Source of the DNA: a virus | DNA: 32,558 bases | Reading direction: 5' to 3' (one strand) | Virus record (IMG/VR): IMGVR_UViG_3300020204_000216 | Coordinates: 1-32,558 of that record | In this document: piece after piece, positions 1 through 7,625 of the stretch | How positions within the stretch are numbered: the first letter of the stretch is position 1 | Layout: the number at the start of each line of letters is the position of its first letter | The notes under the pieces: model-generated | Database searches by the model: none | Seen by the model: the letters and a program-made list of their open reading frames with translations, nothing else | Told to the model about the DNA's origin: nothing | Made by a program: the position numbers and the translations under genes

Positions 1-924
1 CCTTGGAACACGAATTTGACCATCCATTCCACGGCTGATTGGATCAGCCTTAAACATGGAACGACTAAGAGAAGACGGGCTTGCAAACCCAGAGTTGGCA
101 GCGATTGATGGGCGCTGTACCACGCCTTCTCCACCTGACTCAATCAGATCAGTCTTGGGACGAGACGAAAGAAGAGTTGGATTACCAAAGAATTGAACGT
201 TCTTCCGCATCGTACGAATCATCTCGTCATGCGTAACAATATGATTTGCAAGTGAATCAAACTCACCAACACCTTCAGTAGAGAAACCTTTGGGGTTGTT
301 GAAGATCTCTACACAAGGAATAAATCCAAGAGTGTTGCGATAAGTTTGTGTTTTGCCTGGTACCACAGACACAGGTTGGTCAAAAGAGAGTTCACCATCT
401 GAATGAGTCTCTTCAATAGTCTTACGTTTGATTGATAATTTTATATACTTCTTTTGGCCTGGGGAACCAAGGCCATCCATCCCCGTGATTGAAGTTTGCT
501 GAATATCTTGATTAACGCCAAAACCATTTTTAACTTTATAACTGTAGATAATGACAACTTCATCAAGCTCTCCATCTACGTTGTAGTAGGTACGATACTC
601 GTGCTTCCTGAAAAAATAAAGACGGTAATTGCTGATAGTAGGCCGGATGTAAAACAACCCCTGGCCATCACACAAAAAGTAATCCCAAATGGAATCAAGC
701 CTTGTGTCAATCTGATTGTATTTAACTACGCGATCAATAAAATCTTTGCGTTGATTACCAAAGTTGTCTTGAGCTGGGAAAAATTCTACCCCCTGGCGGA
801 TACCAAAGAGTTTCATTTGTGCCAAGTGTGCTGCTACGACACCAGTATCAACGCCAACCCCACCATCTTTTTCAAGATAGGAATCAACAATTTCTTTGAG
901 CCTGGATTTAGCGTCTGCAGACAT
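1..924 (-). CDS. Portal-like protein (partial, C-terminus beyond window)
   Basis: An uninterrupted reading frame runs leftward from an ATG at 924 to the window edge (308 codons, no stop), so the C-terminus is missing. The segment FIPCVEIFNNPKGFSTEGVG followed by EFDSLANHIVTHDEM resembles the portal-family pattern of a hydrophobic P-V-E-F-x-N stretch and then an acidic helix. Portals form the dodecameric DNA entry ring of the capsid and dock the terminase. It is the last leftward gene visible, downstream of the large terminase, which fits a packaging module. The family call is from motif and context only; another virion protein is possible. Confidence 0.6.
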   Translation of the reverse strand, partial: MSADAKSRLKEIVDSYLEKDGGVGVDTGVVAAHLAQMKLFGIRQGVEFFPAQDNFGNQRKDFIDRVVKYNQIDTRLDSIWDYFLCDGQGLFYIRPTISNYRLYFFRKHEYRTYYNVDGELDEVVIIYSYKVKNGFGVNQDIQQTSITGMDGLGSPGQKKYIKLSIKRKTIEETHSDGELSFDQPVSVVPGKTQTYRNTLGFIPCVEIFNNPKGFSTEGVGEFDSLANHIVTHDEMIRTMRKNVQFFGNPTLLSSRPKTDLIESGGEGVVQRPSIAANSGFASPSSLSRSMFKADPISRGMDGQIRVPR

Positions 925-971
925 TAACTATTTTCAACCCACTGGAATTAGTTTAACAGTTTTACAAAGTA

Positions 972-1322
972 TTAGTAGACCATTTTATTTTGAAATCCAG
1001 GGGGGACTTGTTGTCCCATTTGTGGACCGCCATAAAACTGAGCGTTAGTAAGACCAGCCATATTACCCATGGCGGCACCTTGCATATTGTTTTGTAAAGA
1101 AAGCGGAAAAAGTTTAGCTCCCCCTGGCATAATTCCCCGTTGCCTCAACTCATCATTTAGTTGTTGATTTTGTTGCGTACCACCTTCATACAGTCTTTTT
1201 AGTTGTTCCCCACTTCTTCCACCTAAAGCGCCAGGGGTACGGTTAATATCAAAACTGGGATTACCAGCCATTAATTGCTCTATACCAGCGTTACCCATGT
1301 ATCCGCCGTAAAAACCAGCCAT
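972..1322 (-). CDS. Hypothetical Gly/Gln/Met-rich protein
   Basis: This 116-residue protein starts with MAGFYGGYMGN and is rich in G, Q, N and M throughout, ending in PPGFQNKMVY. No domain is recognised. It sits between the AbrB-like gene and the portal-like gene in the leftward virion operon. The low-complexity Gly/Gln/Met composition is like that of other small virion-associated proteins here, but no function can be assigned. Confidence 0.6.
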   Translation of the reverse strand: MAGFYGGYMGNAGIEQLMAGNPSFDINRTPGALGGRSGEQLKRLYEGGTQQNQQLNDELRQRGIMPGGAKLFPLSLQNNMQGAAMGNMAGLTNAQFYGGPQMGQQVPPGFQNKMVY

Positions 1323-1348
1323 GTCCCTGTTATTATCTTGTTTCTATC

Positions 1349-1534
1349 TTACTCTTCTATAACTTCGTAACCAGACTCATCATTAAGTTTAGAAAGGACA
1401 ATACCTTCGCCTTTCAGATCCCACGAAAGAATATCTCCTTCTTGCCAACCGAGTTCTTCGATGATTTCTTCGGGAAACTCAATAAAAAGTTCTCCGTCTT
1501 GATCCTCTTGTACTTCGACGATGTAGCTGGTCAT
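1349..1534 (-). CDS. AbrB/MazE-like (SpoVT domain) small protein
   Basis: A 61-residue acidic protein. Residues 14-50 (GELFIEFPEEIIEELGWQEG, then DILSWDLKGEGIVLSKL) match the swapped-hairpin AbrB pattern: a beta strand, a P-E-E-I-I-E-E-L-G-W helix, then G-D-x-L-x-W-x. Proteins of this type are frequent in cyanophages and cyanobacteria, usually annotated as AbrB-like. Its start overlaps the end of the upstream membrane-protein gene (ATGA at 1531-1534), so the two are translationally coupled. Whether it binds DNA is not known; it is strongly acidic. Confidence 0.75.
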   Translation of the reverse strand: MTSYIVEVQEDQDGELFIEFPEEIIEELGWQEGDILSWDLKGEGIVLSKLNDESGYEVIEE

Positions 1535-1821
1535 TTGAGAAGGCGATCCATCATTCTGTCCAGCTTACTATTAATTTCCTTAAAGGTGTCGTGCATGTGC
1601 TGAATTTCGCGAAGAAAATCAACTTTTAACACGTACTCCAGTGGCATCCGATTAAAACTTTCGTCAAGATGCTCAAGTTTTTTTTCTTGAATTGTCACGC
1701 GATCAGAAAGTTGTTTGATTCTTTCATGCGACCTAGATAGTAACTTATTTGCGGCCCAGGTACCACCTGAGATTCCAGCTACACAAGTTGTAACGAGGAT
1801 CGCCAGGTACTCGGGTCCCAT
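1531..1821 (-). CDS. Small membrane protein with coiled coil
   Basis: A 96-residue protein with one N-terminal hydrophobic segment (residues 5-22, YLAILVTTCVAGISGGTWAA) and a long charged helical tail with heptad character (about residues 32-92, including IKQLSDRVTIQEKKLEHLDE). One membrane span plus a coiled coil between the terminase and portal-like genes suggests a lysis-associated (holin- or spanin-like) or virion membrane-interaction role. This is inference from topology; no family is recognised. Its stop overlaps the AbrB-like start. Confidence 0.65.
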   Translation of the reverse strand: MGPEYLAILVTTCVAGISGGTWAANKLLSRSHERIKQLSDRVTIQEKKLEHLDESFNRMPLEYVLKVDFLREIQHMHDTFKEINSKLDRMMDRLLK

Positions 1822-1850
1822 GGCAAAAAGATTTTCTTTTATTCTAAGAT

Positions 1851-3377
1851 CTAATAATCAACCTGAAGAGTACCTTTTCGTGTTAATCCATTGATTAACC
1901 AAACAAGCGCATCAACACAATCGTCGTGACTACTCACGCCAAAGTTAGTAAGCTCTTCAAACATTGAAGTAAAGTTTCGATACCGATTGAAGATAACTTT
2001 TCGATCTTCAAAAAGACCCATGCAACCACGGAAGCGAGCAAGTTTATCTGCCCTAAAACCTTTAACGGCATGCCAGTTAATGTTGTAAAGATTCTCGTTT
2101 CTCAAACAAATTCGTTTGAAGTCAGCTTCAAGAGATGCTTGGTACGCTACAGCTTCTGAGTAGACATCACAAGTGTTGTACGTGGGGAAGTAATTGCCGT
2201 TCTCGTCGCGCCCAAGAATGGACCAATCATTAAGCAATTCTTTAAGAGCATCTAGTTTTTCTAGATTACCCATCACTCGCATACGCCGGTAATCAATAAT
2301 GTGAATCTGATCACCTAATTTTCCACCGAGCACAAAAACGGTGTAATCATTTTTTTCTTTTGTACCAGCGGAGAGGTCAACCCCAACAGCCAGTGAATCA
2401 AACTCAGTAGCAATCTCTGCTTTGACCAATAGTTCAGGCGCCAATGACAACTCGTTTTGCCTGACAATTTGATTCATGTACTGGAAAGAAAAAGCAATTG
2501 GTGCTTGCCGTTTCTTTTCCTTTAAGTAATCCAATGACCACATCTCGGGCCAATAAGATTCTTCTTCTCCAGTTATCTCATTGTTTTGGATTGCAGAAAG
2601 AACAATCTGCATCCAATTATTTTGTTCATTAAAAGTAGTTGCATGGATGTCATCATGTCTGAATCTGGTACCAAGACAGATTGCCCTTCCCCCTTCAAAC
2701 ATGGTGGGTGCAATCACAGCATTCCAGTTATCCTGCATCATCTTCCTGATATCAGGGTTGGCAATATCTGATGAGCTTTTGATTGCGTCATCGATGATTA
2801 CCAATTGGCTACGCTTAGAAGTAACTGAACCTTTTAGGCCAGCAGCGCAGAGTGTAAACTGTTCTTCACCAGCAATATCAATACCAGCAAAACGATGATC
2901 AATTGACCAGTACTCATTACTGGTGACATTCTTTAAAAGTTTTACTGTCGGAAAAACATCTTGATATCTTTTGCTTTCAATAAGTCTTTTGATTGTTGCT
3001 GACTTGGAACGAGCAATATCAACCGTGTAGGAAAGATAAAGAATCTGCAGTGGACGTTTAGCTGCTGTATGAATACCAATAGCCCAGGCAGCAAACAAAC
3101 CTGCAACAGTCGATTTGGCACTTCCGCGTGGTGCTAATAGATCAATATTTGGACCGGCAATCTTCAGTAAACAAGAGCTGTCTTGGTTGGTAACCAATTG
3201 ACGGTGCCACTCTTGGTGATGTTGGGCAGGTGGTTTATCTGCTACATACTCACAGAAATAACCAAAGTCTTCTCGTGCCAGCTCCAGAAGATCTTCATTA
3301 TTTTTTTTACGTACCCTGTGATTCTTAGCAGCAGCCTGGGCGTTACGTCGATAAGCTTGATGAAGATACGCAGGCAC
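1851..3377 (-). CDS. terL: Terminase large subunit (ATPase/nuclease)
   Basis: A 508-residue packaging motor. Residues 82-90 (APRGSAKST) are the Walker A loop, 192-197 (LVIIDD) the Walker B strand with its catalytic acid, and 233-244 (ICLGTRFRHDDI) the coupling motif. The C-terminal RNase H-like nuclease starts at 331 (VGVDLSAGTKEKNDYTVFVL, with Asp334) and ends with HDDCVDALVWL at 484, which supplies further metal ligands. Length is normal for the family. It cleaves concatemeric DNA and pumps it through the portal. It lies downstream of the candidate small terminase, separated by two tiny genes. All key residues are present, so the enzyme looks intact. Confidence 0.95.
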   Translation of the reverse strand: MPAYLHQAYRRNAQAAAKNHRVRKKNNEDLLELAREDFGYFCEYVADKPPAQHHQEWHRQLVTNQDSSCLLKIAGPNIDLLAPRGSAKSTVAGLFAAWAIGIHTAAKRPLQILYLSYTVDIARSKSATIKRLIESKRYQDVFPTVKLLKNVTSNEYWSIDHRFAGIDIAGEEQFTLCAAGLKGSVTSKRSQLVIIDDAIKSSSDIANPDIRKMMQDNWNAVIAPTMFEGGRAICLGTRFRHDDIHATTFNEQNNWMQIVLSAIQNNEITGEEESYWPEMWSLDYLKEKKRQAPIAFSFQYMNQIVRQNELSLAPELLVKAEIATEFDSLAVGVDLSAGTKEKNDYTVFVLGGKLGDQIHIIDYRRMRVMGNLEKLDALKELLNDWSILGRDENGNYFPTYNTCDVYSEAVAYQASLEADFKRICLRNENLYNINWHAVKGFRADKLARFRGCMGLFEDRKVIFNRYRNFTSMFEELTNFGVSSHDDCVDALVWLINGLTRKGTLQVDY

Positions 3378-3408
3378 AGAAAAGACCAGTTAGTAATCTG
3401 ATACTAAC

Positions 3409-3564
3409 CTATTCTTCTTTTTTACTGCGTTTTTGTTCTTGATACTTACGTGCTTTATCAAGAGCCGCTTTACGTTTTTCCTTATCGTTCATCTCAGTAC
3501 CGTCTTCTTTCTTGGCTTCTTTCTTCTTAAAGTGCTCAAGAAGCTCTGTTGGCATCTTACTCAT
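3409..3564 (-). CDS. Hypothetical Lys/Glu-rich small protein
   Basis: A 51-residue protein beginning MSKMPTELLEHFKKKEAKKE. Nearly all of it is Lys/Glu/Ala helix-forming sequence, ending KYQEQKRSKKEE. The ATG at 3564 overlaps the stop of the upstream small gene (TAATG), so the pair is probably translationally coupled. It lies between the candidate small terminase and the large terminase. No family is recognised. Confidence 0.6.
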   Translation of the reverse strand: MSKMPTELLEHFKKKEAKKEDGTEMNDKEKRKAALDKARKYQEQKRSKKEE

Positions 3565-3722
3565 TAGTTCTGTGCTGCAGTACCACGGATACGATTAATA
3601 AGCTCTTGATACTCGCGTGTACCTTTCTCAGGTAGACGAGTAGTTCTCCCTGGTCCAAAGACAATACCAGTCCGCAGTTGCGACTCAGGAAGGGGATGTT
3701 GATAGTTTGGTAGTTGTTGCAT
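3564..3722 (-). CDS. Hypothetical small protein
   Basis: A 52-residue protein starting MQQLPNYQHPLPESQLRTG and ending INRIRGTAAQN, with a basic, proline-containing N-terminal half. Its stop overlaps the next start, and its ATG follows the candidate small terminase stop by 5 bases. Tight spacing and coding continuity support it as a real gene; function unknown. Confidence 0.6.
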   Translation of the reverse strand: MQQLPNYQHPLPESQLRTGIVFGPGRTTRLPEKGTREYQELINRIRGTAAQN

Positions 3723-3727
3723 TACTA

Positions 3728-4384
3728 CTATTCACTTAATTGCATTTTAGCCCACACTGACATTGATGCTTCTTGCAGGGGACCTTCAATTGGATCGTCT
3801 TTAAAAATCATCAATAACTCACGAATGGCCTGGTCAGCACCAGCCATCAACAAACCTTTACGATCTTTATTAGCTGTATAGTTTTCTACCTGTGCAATAG
3901 TACCGCGCAATTCTTTTTGCATACCAGCAATACGTGCAACTCCTGAATCACGTTTAACAGCAAAGTTTTCAATATCTTCCCTGAGTTTACGGATGTCTTC
4001 TTGCATCTCCATGATCTCAGCAAGAAGTACACTCCTGTGATCAGGCTTTGAGTAGTGTTCGTTAATCCAAAGATTACAACAAGTAATTGAACCGTTGTAA
4101 CCAAGGAACCGAGAATAAAGATAAATTTCAATTACTGAATTATTACTTTCAGCAAACGCAACAAAACTTTCCCTGGTGGGAGAATCTAAGTTGTCTAACC
4201 AGTGGTCAAAAACTTTAATATCGATATGCTCGTTGAGACTGACCGTAGTCTCGGGCTTCGTCTTCTTGTTTAAATCGCTGGGATTGCTCAGAGGAAGTTC
4301 TCTGCTCTTCTGCACCCTTACCGATAGTTTCTCGCTCTTGTTCACCAGCAGTCTCCATTTTCTTTTTGGAAAATTCGTAGGCAA
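3728..4384 (-). CDS. Candidate small terminase subunit; start unclear, possibly expressed by +1 frameshift
   Basis: The convincing part runs from about residue 57 (KVFDHWLDNLDSPTRESFVA) to the end: a compact helical N-terminal domain, then a coiled coil (around residues 120-165, LLAEIMEMQEDIRKLRED), then a short tail. DNA-binding domain, coiled-coil oligomerisation and tail just upstream of the large terminase is the usual layout of small terminase subunits. The first 56 residues overlap gene 4215-4463 in another frame and look non-native. No in-frame ATG, GTG or TTG lies between that gene's stop and the conserved part. Options are a start inside the overlap (ATG 4384, or GTG 4342 after a GGAG), a +1 shift at the TAA 4217-4215, or an indel. 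Confidence 0.6.
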   Translation of the reverse strand: MPTNFPKRKWRLLVNKSEKLSVRVQKSRELPLSNPSDLNKKTKPETTVSLNEHIDIKVFDHWLDNLDSPTRESFVAFAESNNSVIEIYLYSRFLGYNGSITCCNLWINEHYSKPDHRSVLLAEIMEMQEDIRKLREDIENFAVKRDSGVARIAGMQKELRGTIAQVENYTANKDRKGLLMAGADQAIRELLMIFKDDPIEGPLQEASMSVWAKMQLSE

Positions 4385-4463
4385 CGCCAGCCGCCTGACG
4401 ATATTTATCTAGATCAAACCAATCATCAACATCAGTTTGTCCAGCGGGAACACTGCTAGTCAT
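4215..4463 (-). CDS. Small protein with MTSSVPAGQ/FDLDKY motif; possible N-terminal part of the next gene
   Basis: An 82-residue protein starting MTSSVPAGQTDVDDWFDLDK and followed by a Gln/Glu/Lys-rich helical tail. The first nine residues are identical to those of gene 4625-4804, and the FD-L-D-K-Y motif recurs in both small genes just upstream, so this is the natural reading frame here. It ends QRAYRY-stop at 4215, within a 170-base overlap with the candidate small terminase frame. A +1 slip at this stop would join the two into about 244 residues. Confidence 0.65.
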   Translation of the reverse strand: MTSSVPAGQTDVDDWFDLDKYRQAAGVAYEFSKKKMETAGEQERETIGKGAEEQRTSSEQSQRFKQEDEARDYGQSQRAYRY

Positions 4464-4472
4464 GATAACGAA

Positions 4473-4625
4473 TTATACAGTTTGTTGTTGCGAAGAATCA
4501 GGAAGTTTTTTAGCCAACCGTTGTTGATCACGTTTGTTTGCTTGCAAACGCTCAAGAAGGTTTCGGTAACTGTCAAGATCAAATCCTTGTTCAGGCATTT
4601 GACCTTCTTGAATTTCTTCTTGCAT
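4473..4625 (-). CDS. Small FDLDSY-motif protein
   Basis: A 50-residue protein starting MQEEIQEGQMPEQGFDLDSY and continuing RNLLERLQANKRDQQRLAKK. The F-D-L-D-x-Y-x-x-L-L-x-R-L pattern is shared with gene 4625-4804 and, in part, with 4215-4463. Its ATG overlaps the TGA of the upstream gene by one base (TGATG). Probably a short peptide-like virion component or scaffold; that role is inference. Confidence 0.65.
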   Translation of the reverse strand: MQEEIQEGQMPEQGFDLDSYRNLLERLQANKRDQQRLAKKLPDSSQQQTV

Positions 4626-4804
4626 CAGAAGTTAGACATCATGCTGGCAAGACCTTGCGAAAAGATATCGCGACGGCCTTCAAGAGATTTCTGACGTTGT
4701 TGACGACCTTTGGAAGCTTCAAGACGAGCAAGCAGTTGCTCGAACTTATTGATATCAAAGTAATCGTCGGCAGTACCTTGTCCTGCAGGAACAGAGCTGG
4801 TCAT
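4625..4804 (-). CDS. Small MTSSVPAGQ/FDINKF-motif protein
   Basis: A 59-residue protein starting MTSSVPAGQGTADDYFDINK and followed by FEQLLARLEASKGRQQRQKS. The N-terminal nonapeptide is identical to that of gene 4215-4463, and the FD-I-N-K-F-E-x-L-L-A-R-L part matches gene 4473-4625. Three consecutive genes therefore carry variants of one short motif, which suggests duplication or a shared docking sequence for a virion partner. No known family. Confidence 0.7.
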   Translation of the reverse strand: MTSSVPAGQGTADDYFDINKFEQLLARLEASKGRQQRQKSLEGRRDIFSQGLASMMSNF

Positions 4805-4847
4805 CTTGTATAAGTATTGACTCTTGATTAATTATAACAATATGAAT

Positions 4848-5729
4848 TTAAGACCAGAACCCAGAAACAAGATTTGAATACAGGCTACCGGCAGAAGCAA
4901 TCTTTGCAACTTTTTCTGTACCTTCATTCTTAAGCTTCTGTGTCTCTTTATCAATCTCACCTTGGAGGTTGGTAAGACCTGCACTGTACAGATACTGTCT
5001 AGTATCACGAATGTTTTGTTGTTGCGCTTCCAGCTCTGCCGGAGTGCCTACAAACTCTTTCCCAAAGTCAGGTGTCGTGACCTTGGTACGCGCCTGAAGA
5101 TCTCCGCCATACTGGGGAAGAAGAGAGGAATCAAATTTGAAGGTGCGTTGACCTGTTTTCTTTCCCTCTGCGGTAAGCGTTTGCTTACCGTACATGGTGT
5201 CGTAATAATTATCAAGATAGCTTTGATTGAATTTATCTTGATACTCAGAACTTTTGGTAAGAGAAGACTTAAAGTCTTCCATCGAACCATAATAACCCTG
5301 TCCAAAACGCTCTTGAGCTTTGGCAAGTTCTTCAGTAGTTGCTTGACGACCAAGAAGTTCTTCATAAGATGCTTTAATACCGGTCTCACGTTTACCAGGT
5401 AAAGCTGCTGTGTACTGTTGGGTCAGCTCTTGAATATCTGCTTCAGGAGGAGTTAAATCATATTTAGCTGCATAGTCACGTAATTGGTTAGCGGCACTTT
5501 CGTAACCAATTAAACCTTGAGCAAGTTGTTGTTGAGTGGTTTGTTTAAGCCCACCGTAAGCAGCGGCGCCAGAAGCCTTACGTGCTTGTTCTGCAGCTTT
5601 AGCTTCTGCACGTTCTGTTGCAGCACGTTCTTCTGCTAAAGATTCTTTTTCTTTTGTGTATTGCAAATACTTTGCAAAACTATCGTCCGGCGGTGGCGGA
5701 GTATATTTAATGGTAGGACCTCCTCCCAT
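4848..5729 (-). CDS. Virion-type protein with DUF4214-like segment
   Basis: A 293-residue protein. It has a Pro-rich start (IKYTPPPPDD), an Ala/Glu/Arg-rich helix (about residues 30-55, with EERAATERAEAKAAEQARKA), and at about 124-170 a segment with the DUF4214-like pattern: YEELLGRQATTEELAKAQER, a Gly-Tyr spacer, then FKSSLTKSSEYQDKF. Then comes a Tyr-rich stretch and a C-terminal helical tail. DUF4214-like repeats occur in cyanobacterial surface and phage structural proteins. It lies in the leftward virion operon; the exact role is unknown. Confidence 0.65.
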   Translation of the reverse strand: MGGGPTIKYTPPPPDDSFAKYLQYTKEKESLAEERAATERAEAKAAEQARKASGAAAYGGLKQTTQQQLAQGLIGYESAANQLRDYAAKYDLTPPEADIQELTQQYTAALPGKRETGIKASYEELLGRQATTEELAKAQERFGQGYYGSMEDFKSSLTKSSEYQDKFNQSYLDNYYDTMYGKQTLTAEGKKTGQRTFKFDSSLLPQYGGDLQARTKVTTPDFGKEFVGTPAELEAQQQNIRDTRQYLYSAGLTNLQGEIDKETQKLKNEGTEKVAKIASAGSLYSNLVSGFWS

Positions 5730-5738
5730 ATTTTCTCC

Positions 5739-6293
5739 TTATGCAAAGTAACTAGAAGATGTACGACCAAACATCGCATCAGTTAATGCGCGTTTTTCGG
5801 CCAAAGAACGCTCAATAGCCAAACGGTTTTCAAATTGAGCGGCTTCTTTCGATTCTGGTGAAATGCGTGCCAGGCGCTCACGTTTTGCTGCTTCTGAACC
5901 AAGGCCAAGTTGACGCTCTGCAAAAGATCCTTGCAGCCATTTTTTAGCAGCTTTTTCTCGACCAAAAGCAATATCACCGCCTGCACCAGCAGCAAACAGA
6001 GGTCCCCACATTGAAGAACCAAGAGCTGCTTTAGTTTGCTCACGTCCTTCAAGAATAGCTTGGTTCTGAGCGGCAAGTTGCGCTTGTGCAATGCTTGCAG
6101 AGGTCTGTGCCTGGCCCATGCCAAACAAACCGCTAATCAAACTGCCACCCAAACCAAGGCCAAGACTTAAGGGATCCATTCCACCTCCACTTCCACTTTT
6201 TAACGTGCCAAGGCTAGAAAAATTTCCATAACCACCAGAAAAAGCTTTTGACGGATCAAAAGTTGAAAATGATGACGGAAAACTGTAACTCAC
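5739..6293 (-). CDS. Gly-rich virion-type protein with hydrophobic segment
   Basis: A 184-residue protein with a Ser/Gly/Phe-rich N-terminus, a Gly-rich hydrophobic stretch at residues 39-60 (MDPLSLGLGLGGSLISGLFG), then a long Ala/Gln/Glu helix and a Tyr-Phe-Ala C-terminus. The DPLSxGxGxG motif is shared with the 1072-residue protein at 10101-13319. Single Gly-zipper-like stretches in a virion operon suggest a protein that inserts into membrane during DNA ejection; this is inference. Confidence 0.6.
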   Translation of the reverse strand: MSYSFPSSFSTFDPSKAFSGGYGNFSSLGTLKSGSGGGMDPLSLGLGLGGSLISGLFGMGQAQTSASIAQAQLAAQNQAILEGREQTKAALGSSMWGPLFAAGAGGDIAFGREKAAKKWLQGSFAERQLGLGSEAAKRERLARISPESKEAAQFENRLAIERSLAEKRALTDAMFGRTSSSYFA

Positions 6294-6299
6294 TATATT

Positions 6300-6749
6300 C
6301 TACCCAAAGTATTTTTCAGGCTGAAACTGATAAGAAGCGAATTGCGCCCTGGGATAATTAGCAAGAGTTTTAGCAAAAGTATCTGCTACAGCTTGGCCTG
6401 CATATAAATTTGTTGCCGCAATATTACCAAAACCTTGAGCAATGGTTTTAGGAATATTAGCAAGTGTTGAATATTTATATGCTTCTTTTACAGATTCTTT
6501 GCCTAAGCCTTGTGCAAAATTAAGCATTTGTTTTTGTGCATCAAGTTCAACTTGCAATCTTTCGCGACGTTCATCTGGAGTTTCGTTTAAGTCGCGAACA
6601 ATATTTCTGTACCCAAGAGCTTCATTATAAACCTTTTTAAGATCGTCAGGTAATTTGTTGTAATCTTCTTGAGAGCGAATATTGGCAAGAGGATTCCAAC
6701 CAAACATACCTATTTGATTACCTTTAGAAAGAGTATCAGAAAAAGCCAT
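6300..6749 (-). CDS. Hypothetical virion-type protein
   Basis: A 149-residue protein from ATG 6749 (MAFSDTLSKGNQIGMFGWNP). A TTG two codons upstream is possible but less likely. The middle is helical and charged (RDLNETPDERRERLQVELDA); the C-terminal part is Ala/Tyr-rich and mildly hydrophobic. Its start lies just after the stop of the upstream gene (TGA 6754-6752). No family is recognised; position in the virion operon is the only clue. Confidence 0.6.
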   Translation of the reverse strand: MAFSDTLSKGNQIGMFGWNPLANIRSQEDYNKLPDDLKKVYNEALGYRNIVRDLNETPDERRERLQVELDAQKQMLNFAQGLGKESVKEAYKYSTLANIPKTIAQGFGNIAATNLYAGQAVADTFAKTLANYPRAQFASYQFQPEKYFG

Positions 6750-6751
6750 GA

Positions 6752-7579
6752 TCAACCAAAGCTAATTTGAGGAGCTTGAAGAACAGAACCAGCGTATGGA
6801 TTTTGGGATAATAGTGTGCGAGTTGTAGCTCCAGCTTCTGCTTGTGCTCCTAACACGTATTTACCCATCGTTGCACTACGTCCCATTTGTTGATAAAGGG
6901 CTGCGTTACTTGCGTTGAGAGCCTGTTGGTTAACAAGTTGTGTACGCATAAGGCGCTCTCGAAGAGGCATTAATGCTTTTTCTTGCTCAATTGTTAACGG
7001 CAGCATTGCCCTTGCATACTCTACGTCACGCGCAAGATCGGCCCGTGATTGAGTTTCAATATCTTTCCTTGCTTGCTCACGAATAAACTCACGATCCCGT
7101 TCTTCTTTACTCTTTGCAGAAACTTCTTCTGACCCTGGAATTTTAGCTCCAAGATAATTAAGGCCCGCACGTGCAGCTTGTTCTGATGCGCTACCACCAA
7201 CTGTAGCGCCGATTAAAGGAAAGACTGCTTTTGCAATAGGTTGAATACTTTTTGGCATAAGACCTGCAAGAAGACTTCCAGCTCCGCCTCCCGCTAAAGT
7301 TCCAGGAATAGAAGTAACTGCACCAAGAGGATCACCACCTAACGCCTGTAAAGCAGAAGTACCTGCGGTTGCTGCAATAGTGCTATATGCACCAGGCTTC
7401 TTCATATATCCTTTTCTTACTGCTTCTGCTTGTGGACCTATATTTCCAACTCCCTGTTGAAATTGCTGCGCTTTTTCTGGCCCCAAAGAACGAATTAAAA
7501 GCGGGTTTACGCCTTGTCCACCTTTTTCACGCGATGCTACAAGGTTTCTTAAATACCCAAAAGAGGACCCGTCGTCCAT
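6752..7579 (-). CDS. Gly/Ala-rich virion-type protein
   Basis: A 275-residue protein. Residues 66-130 are Gly/Ala/Pro-rich and hydrophobic, including GGDPLGAVTSIPGTLAGGGA and IAKAVFPLIGATVGGSA. Then follows a charged helix (about 155-210) and a Gln/Ala-rich tail ending APQISFG. It resembles its neighbours in having a Gly-rich hydrophobic block between helical parts, and may be an ejection or internal virion protein. No family is recognised. Confidence 0.6.
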   Translation of the reverse strand: MDDGSSFGYLRNLVASREKGGQGVNPLLIRSLGPEKAQQFQQGVGNIGPQAEAVRKGYMKKPGAYSTIAATAGTSALQALGGDPLGAVTSIPGTLAGGGAGSLLAGLMPKSIQPIAKAVFPLIGATVGGSASEQAARAGLNYLGAKIPGSEEVSAKSKEERDREFIREQARKDIETQSRADLARDVEYARAMLPLTIEQEKALMPLRERLMRTQLVNQQALNASNAALYQQMGRSATMGKYVLGAQAEAGATTRTLLSQNPYAGSVLQAPQISFG

Positions 7580-7625
7580 ATTAATAATATTTCTTGAGAT
7601 GTTTAAATTCTACCAGAAGCAACAT

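Noticed and set aside
496-927. Rightward 143-residue frame
   Set aside because: It lies opposite the portal-like frame, which is open to the window edge and has the better protein composition.
2581-2898. Rightward frame inside the terminase gene
   Set aside because: Antisense to the clear large terminase; composition is not protein-like.
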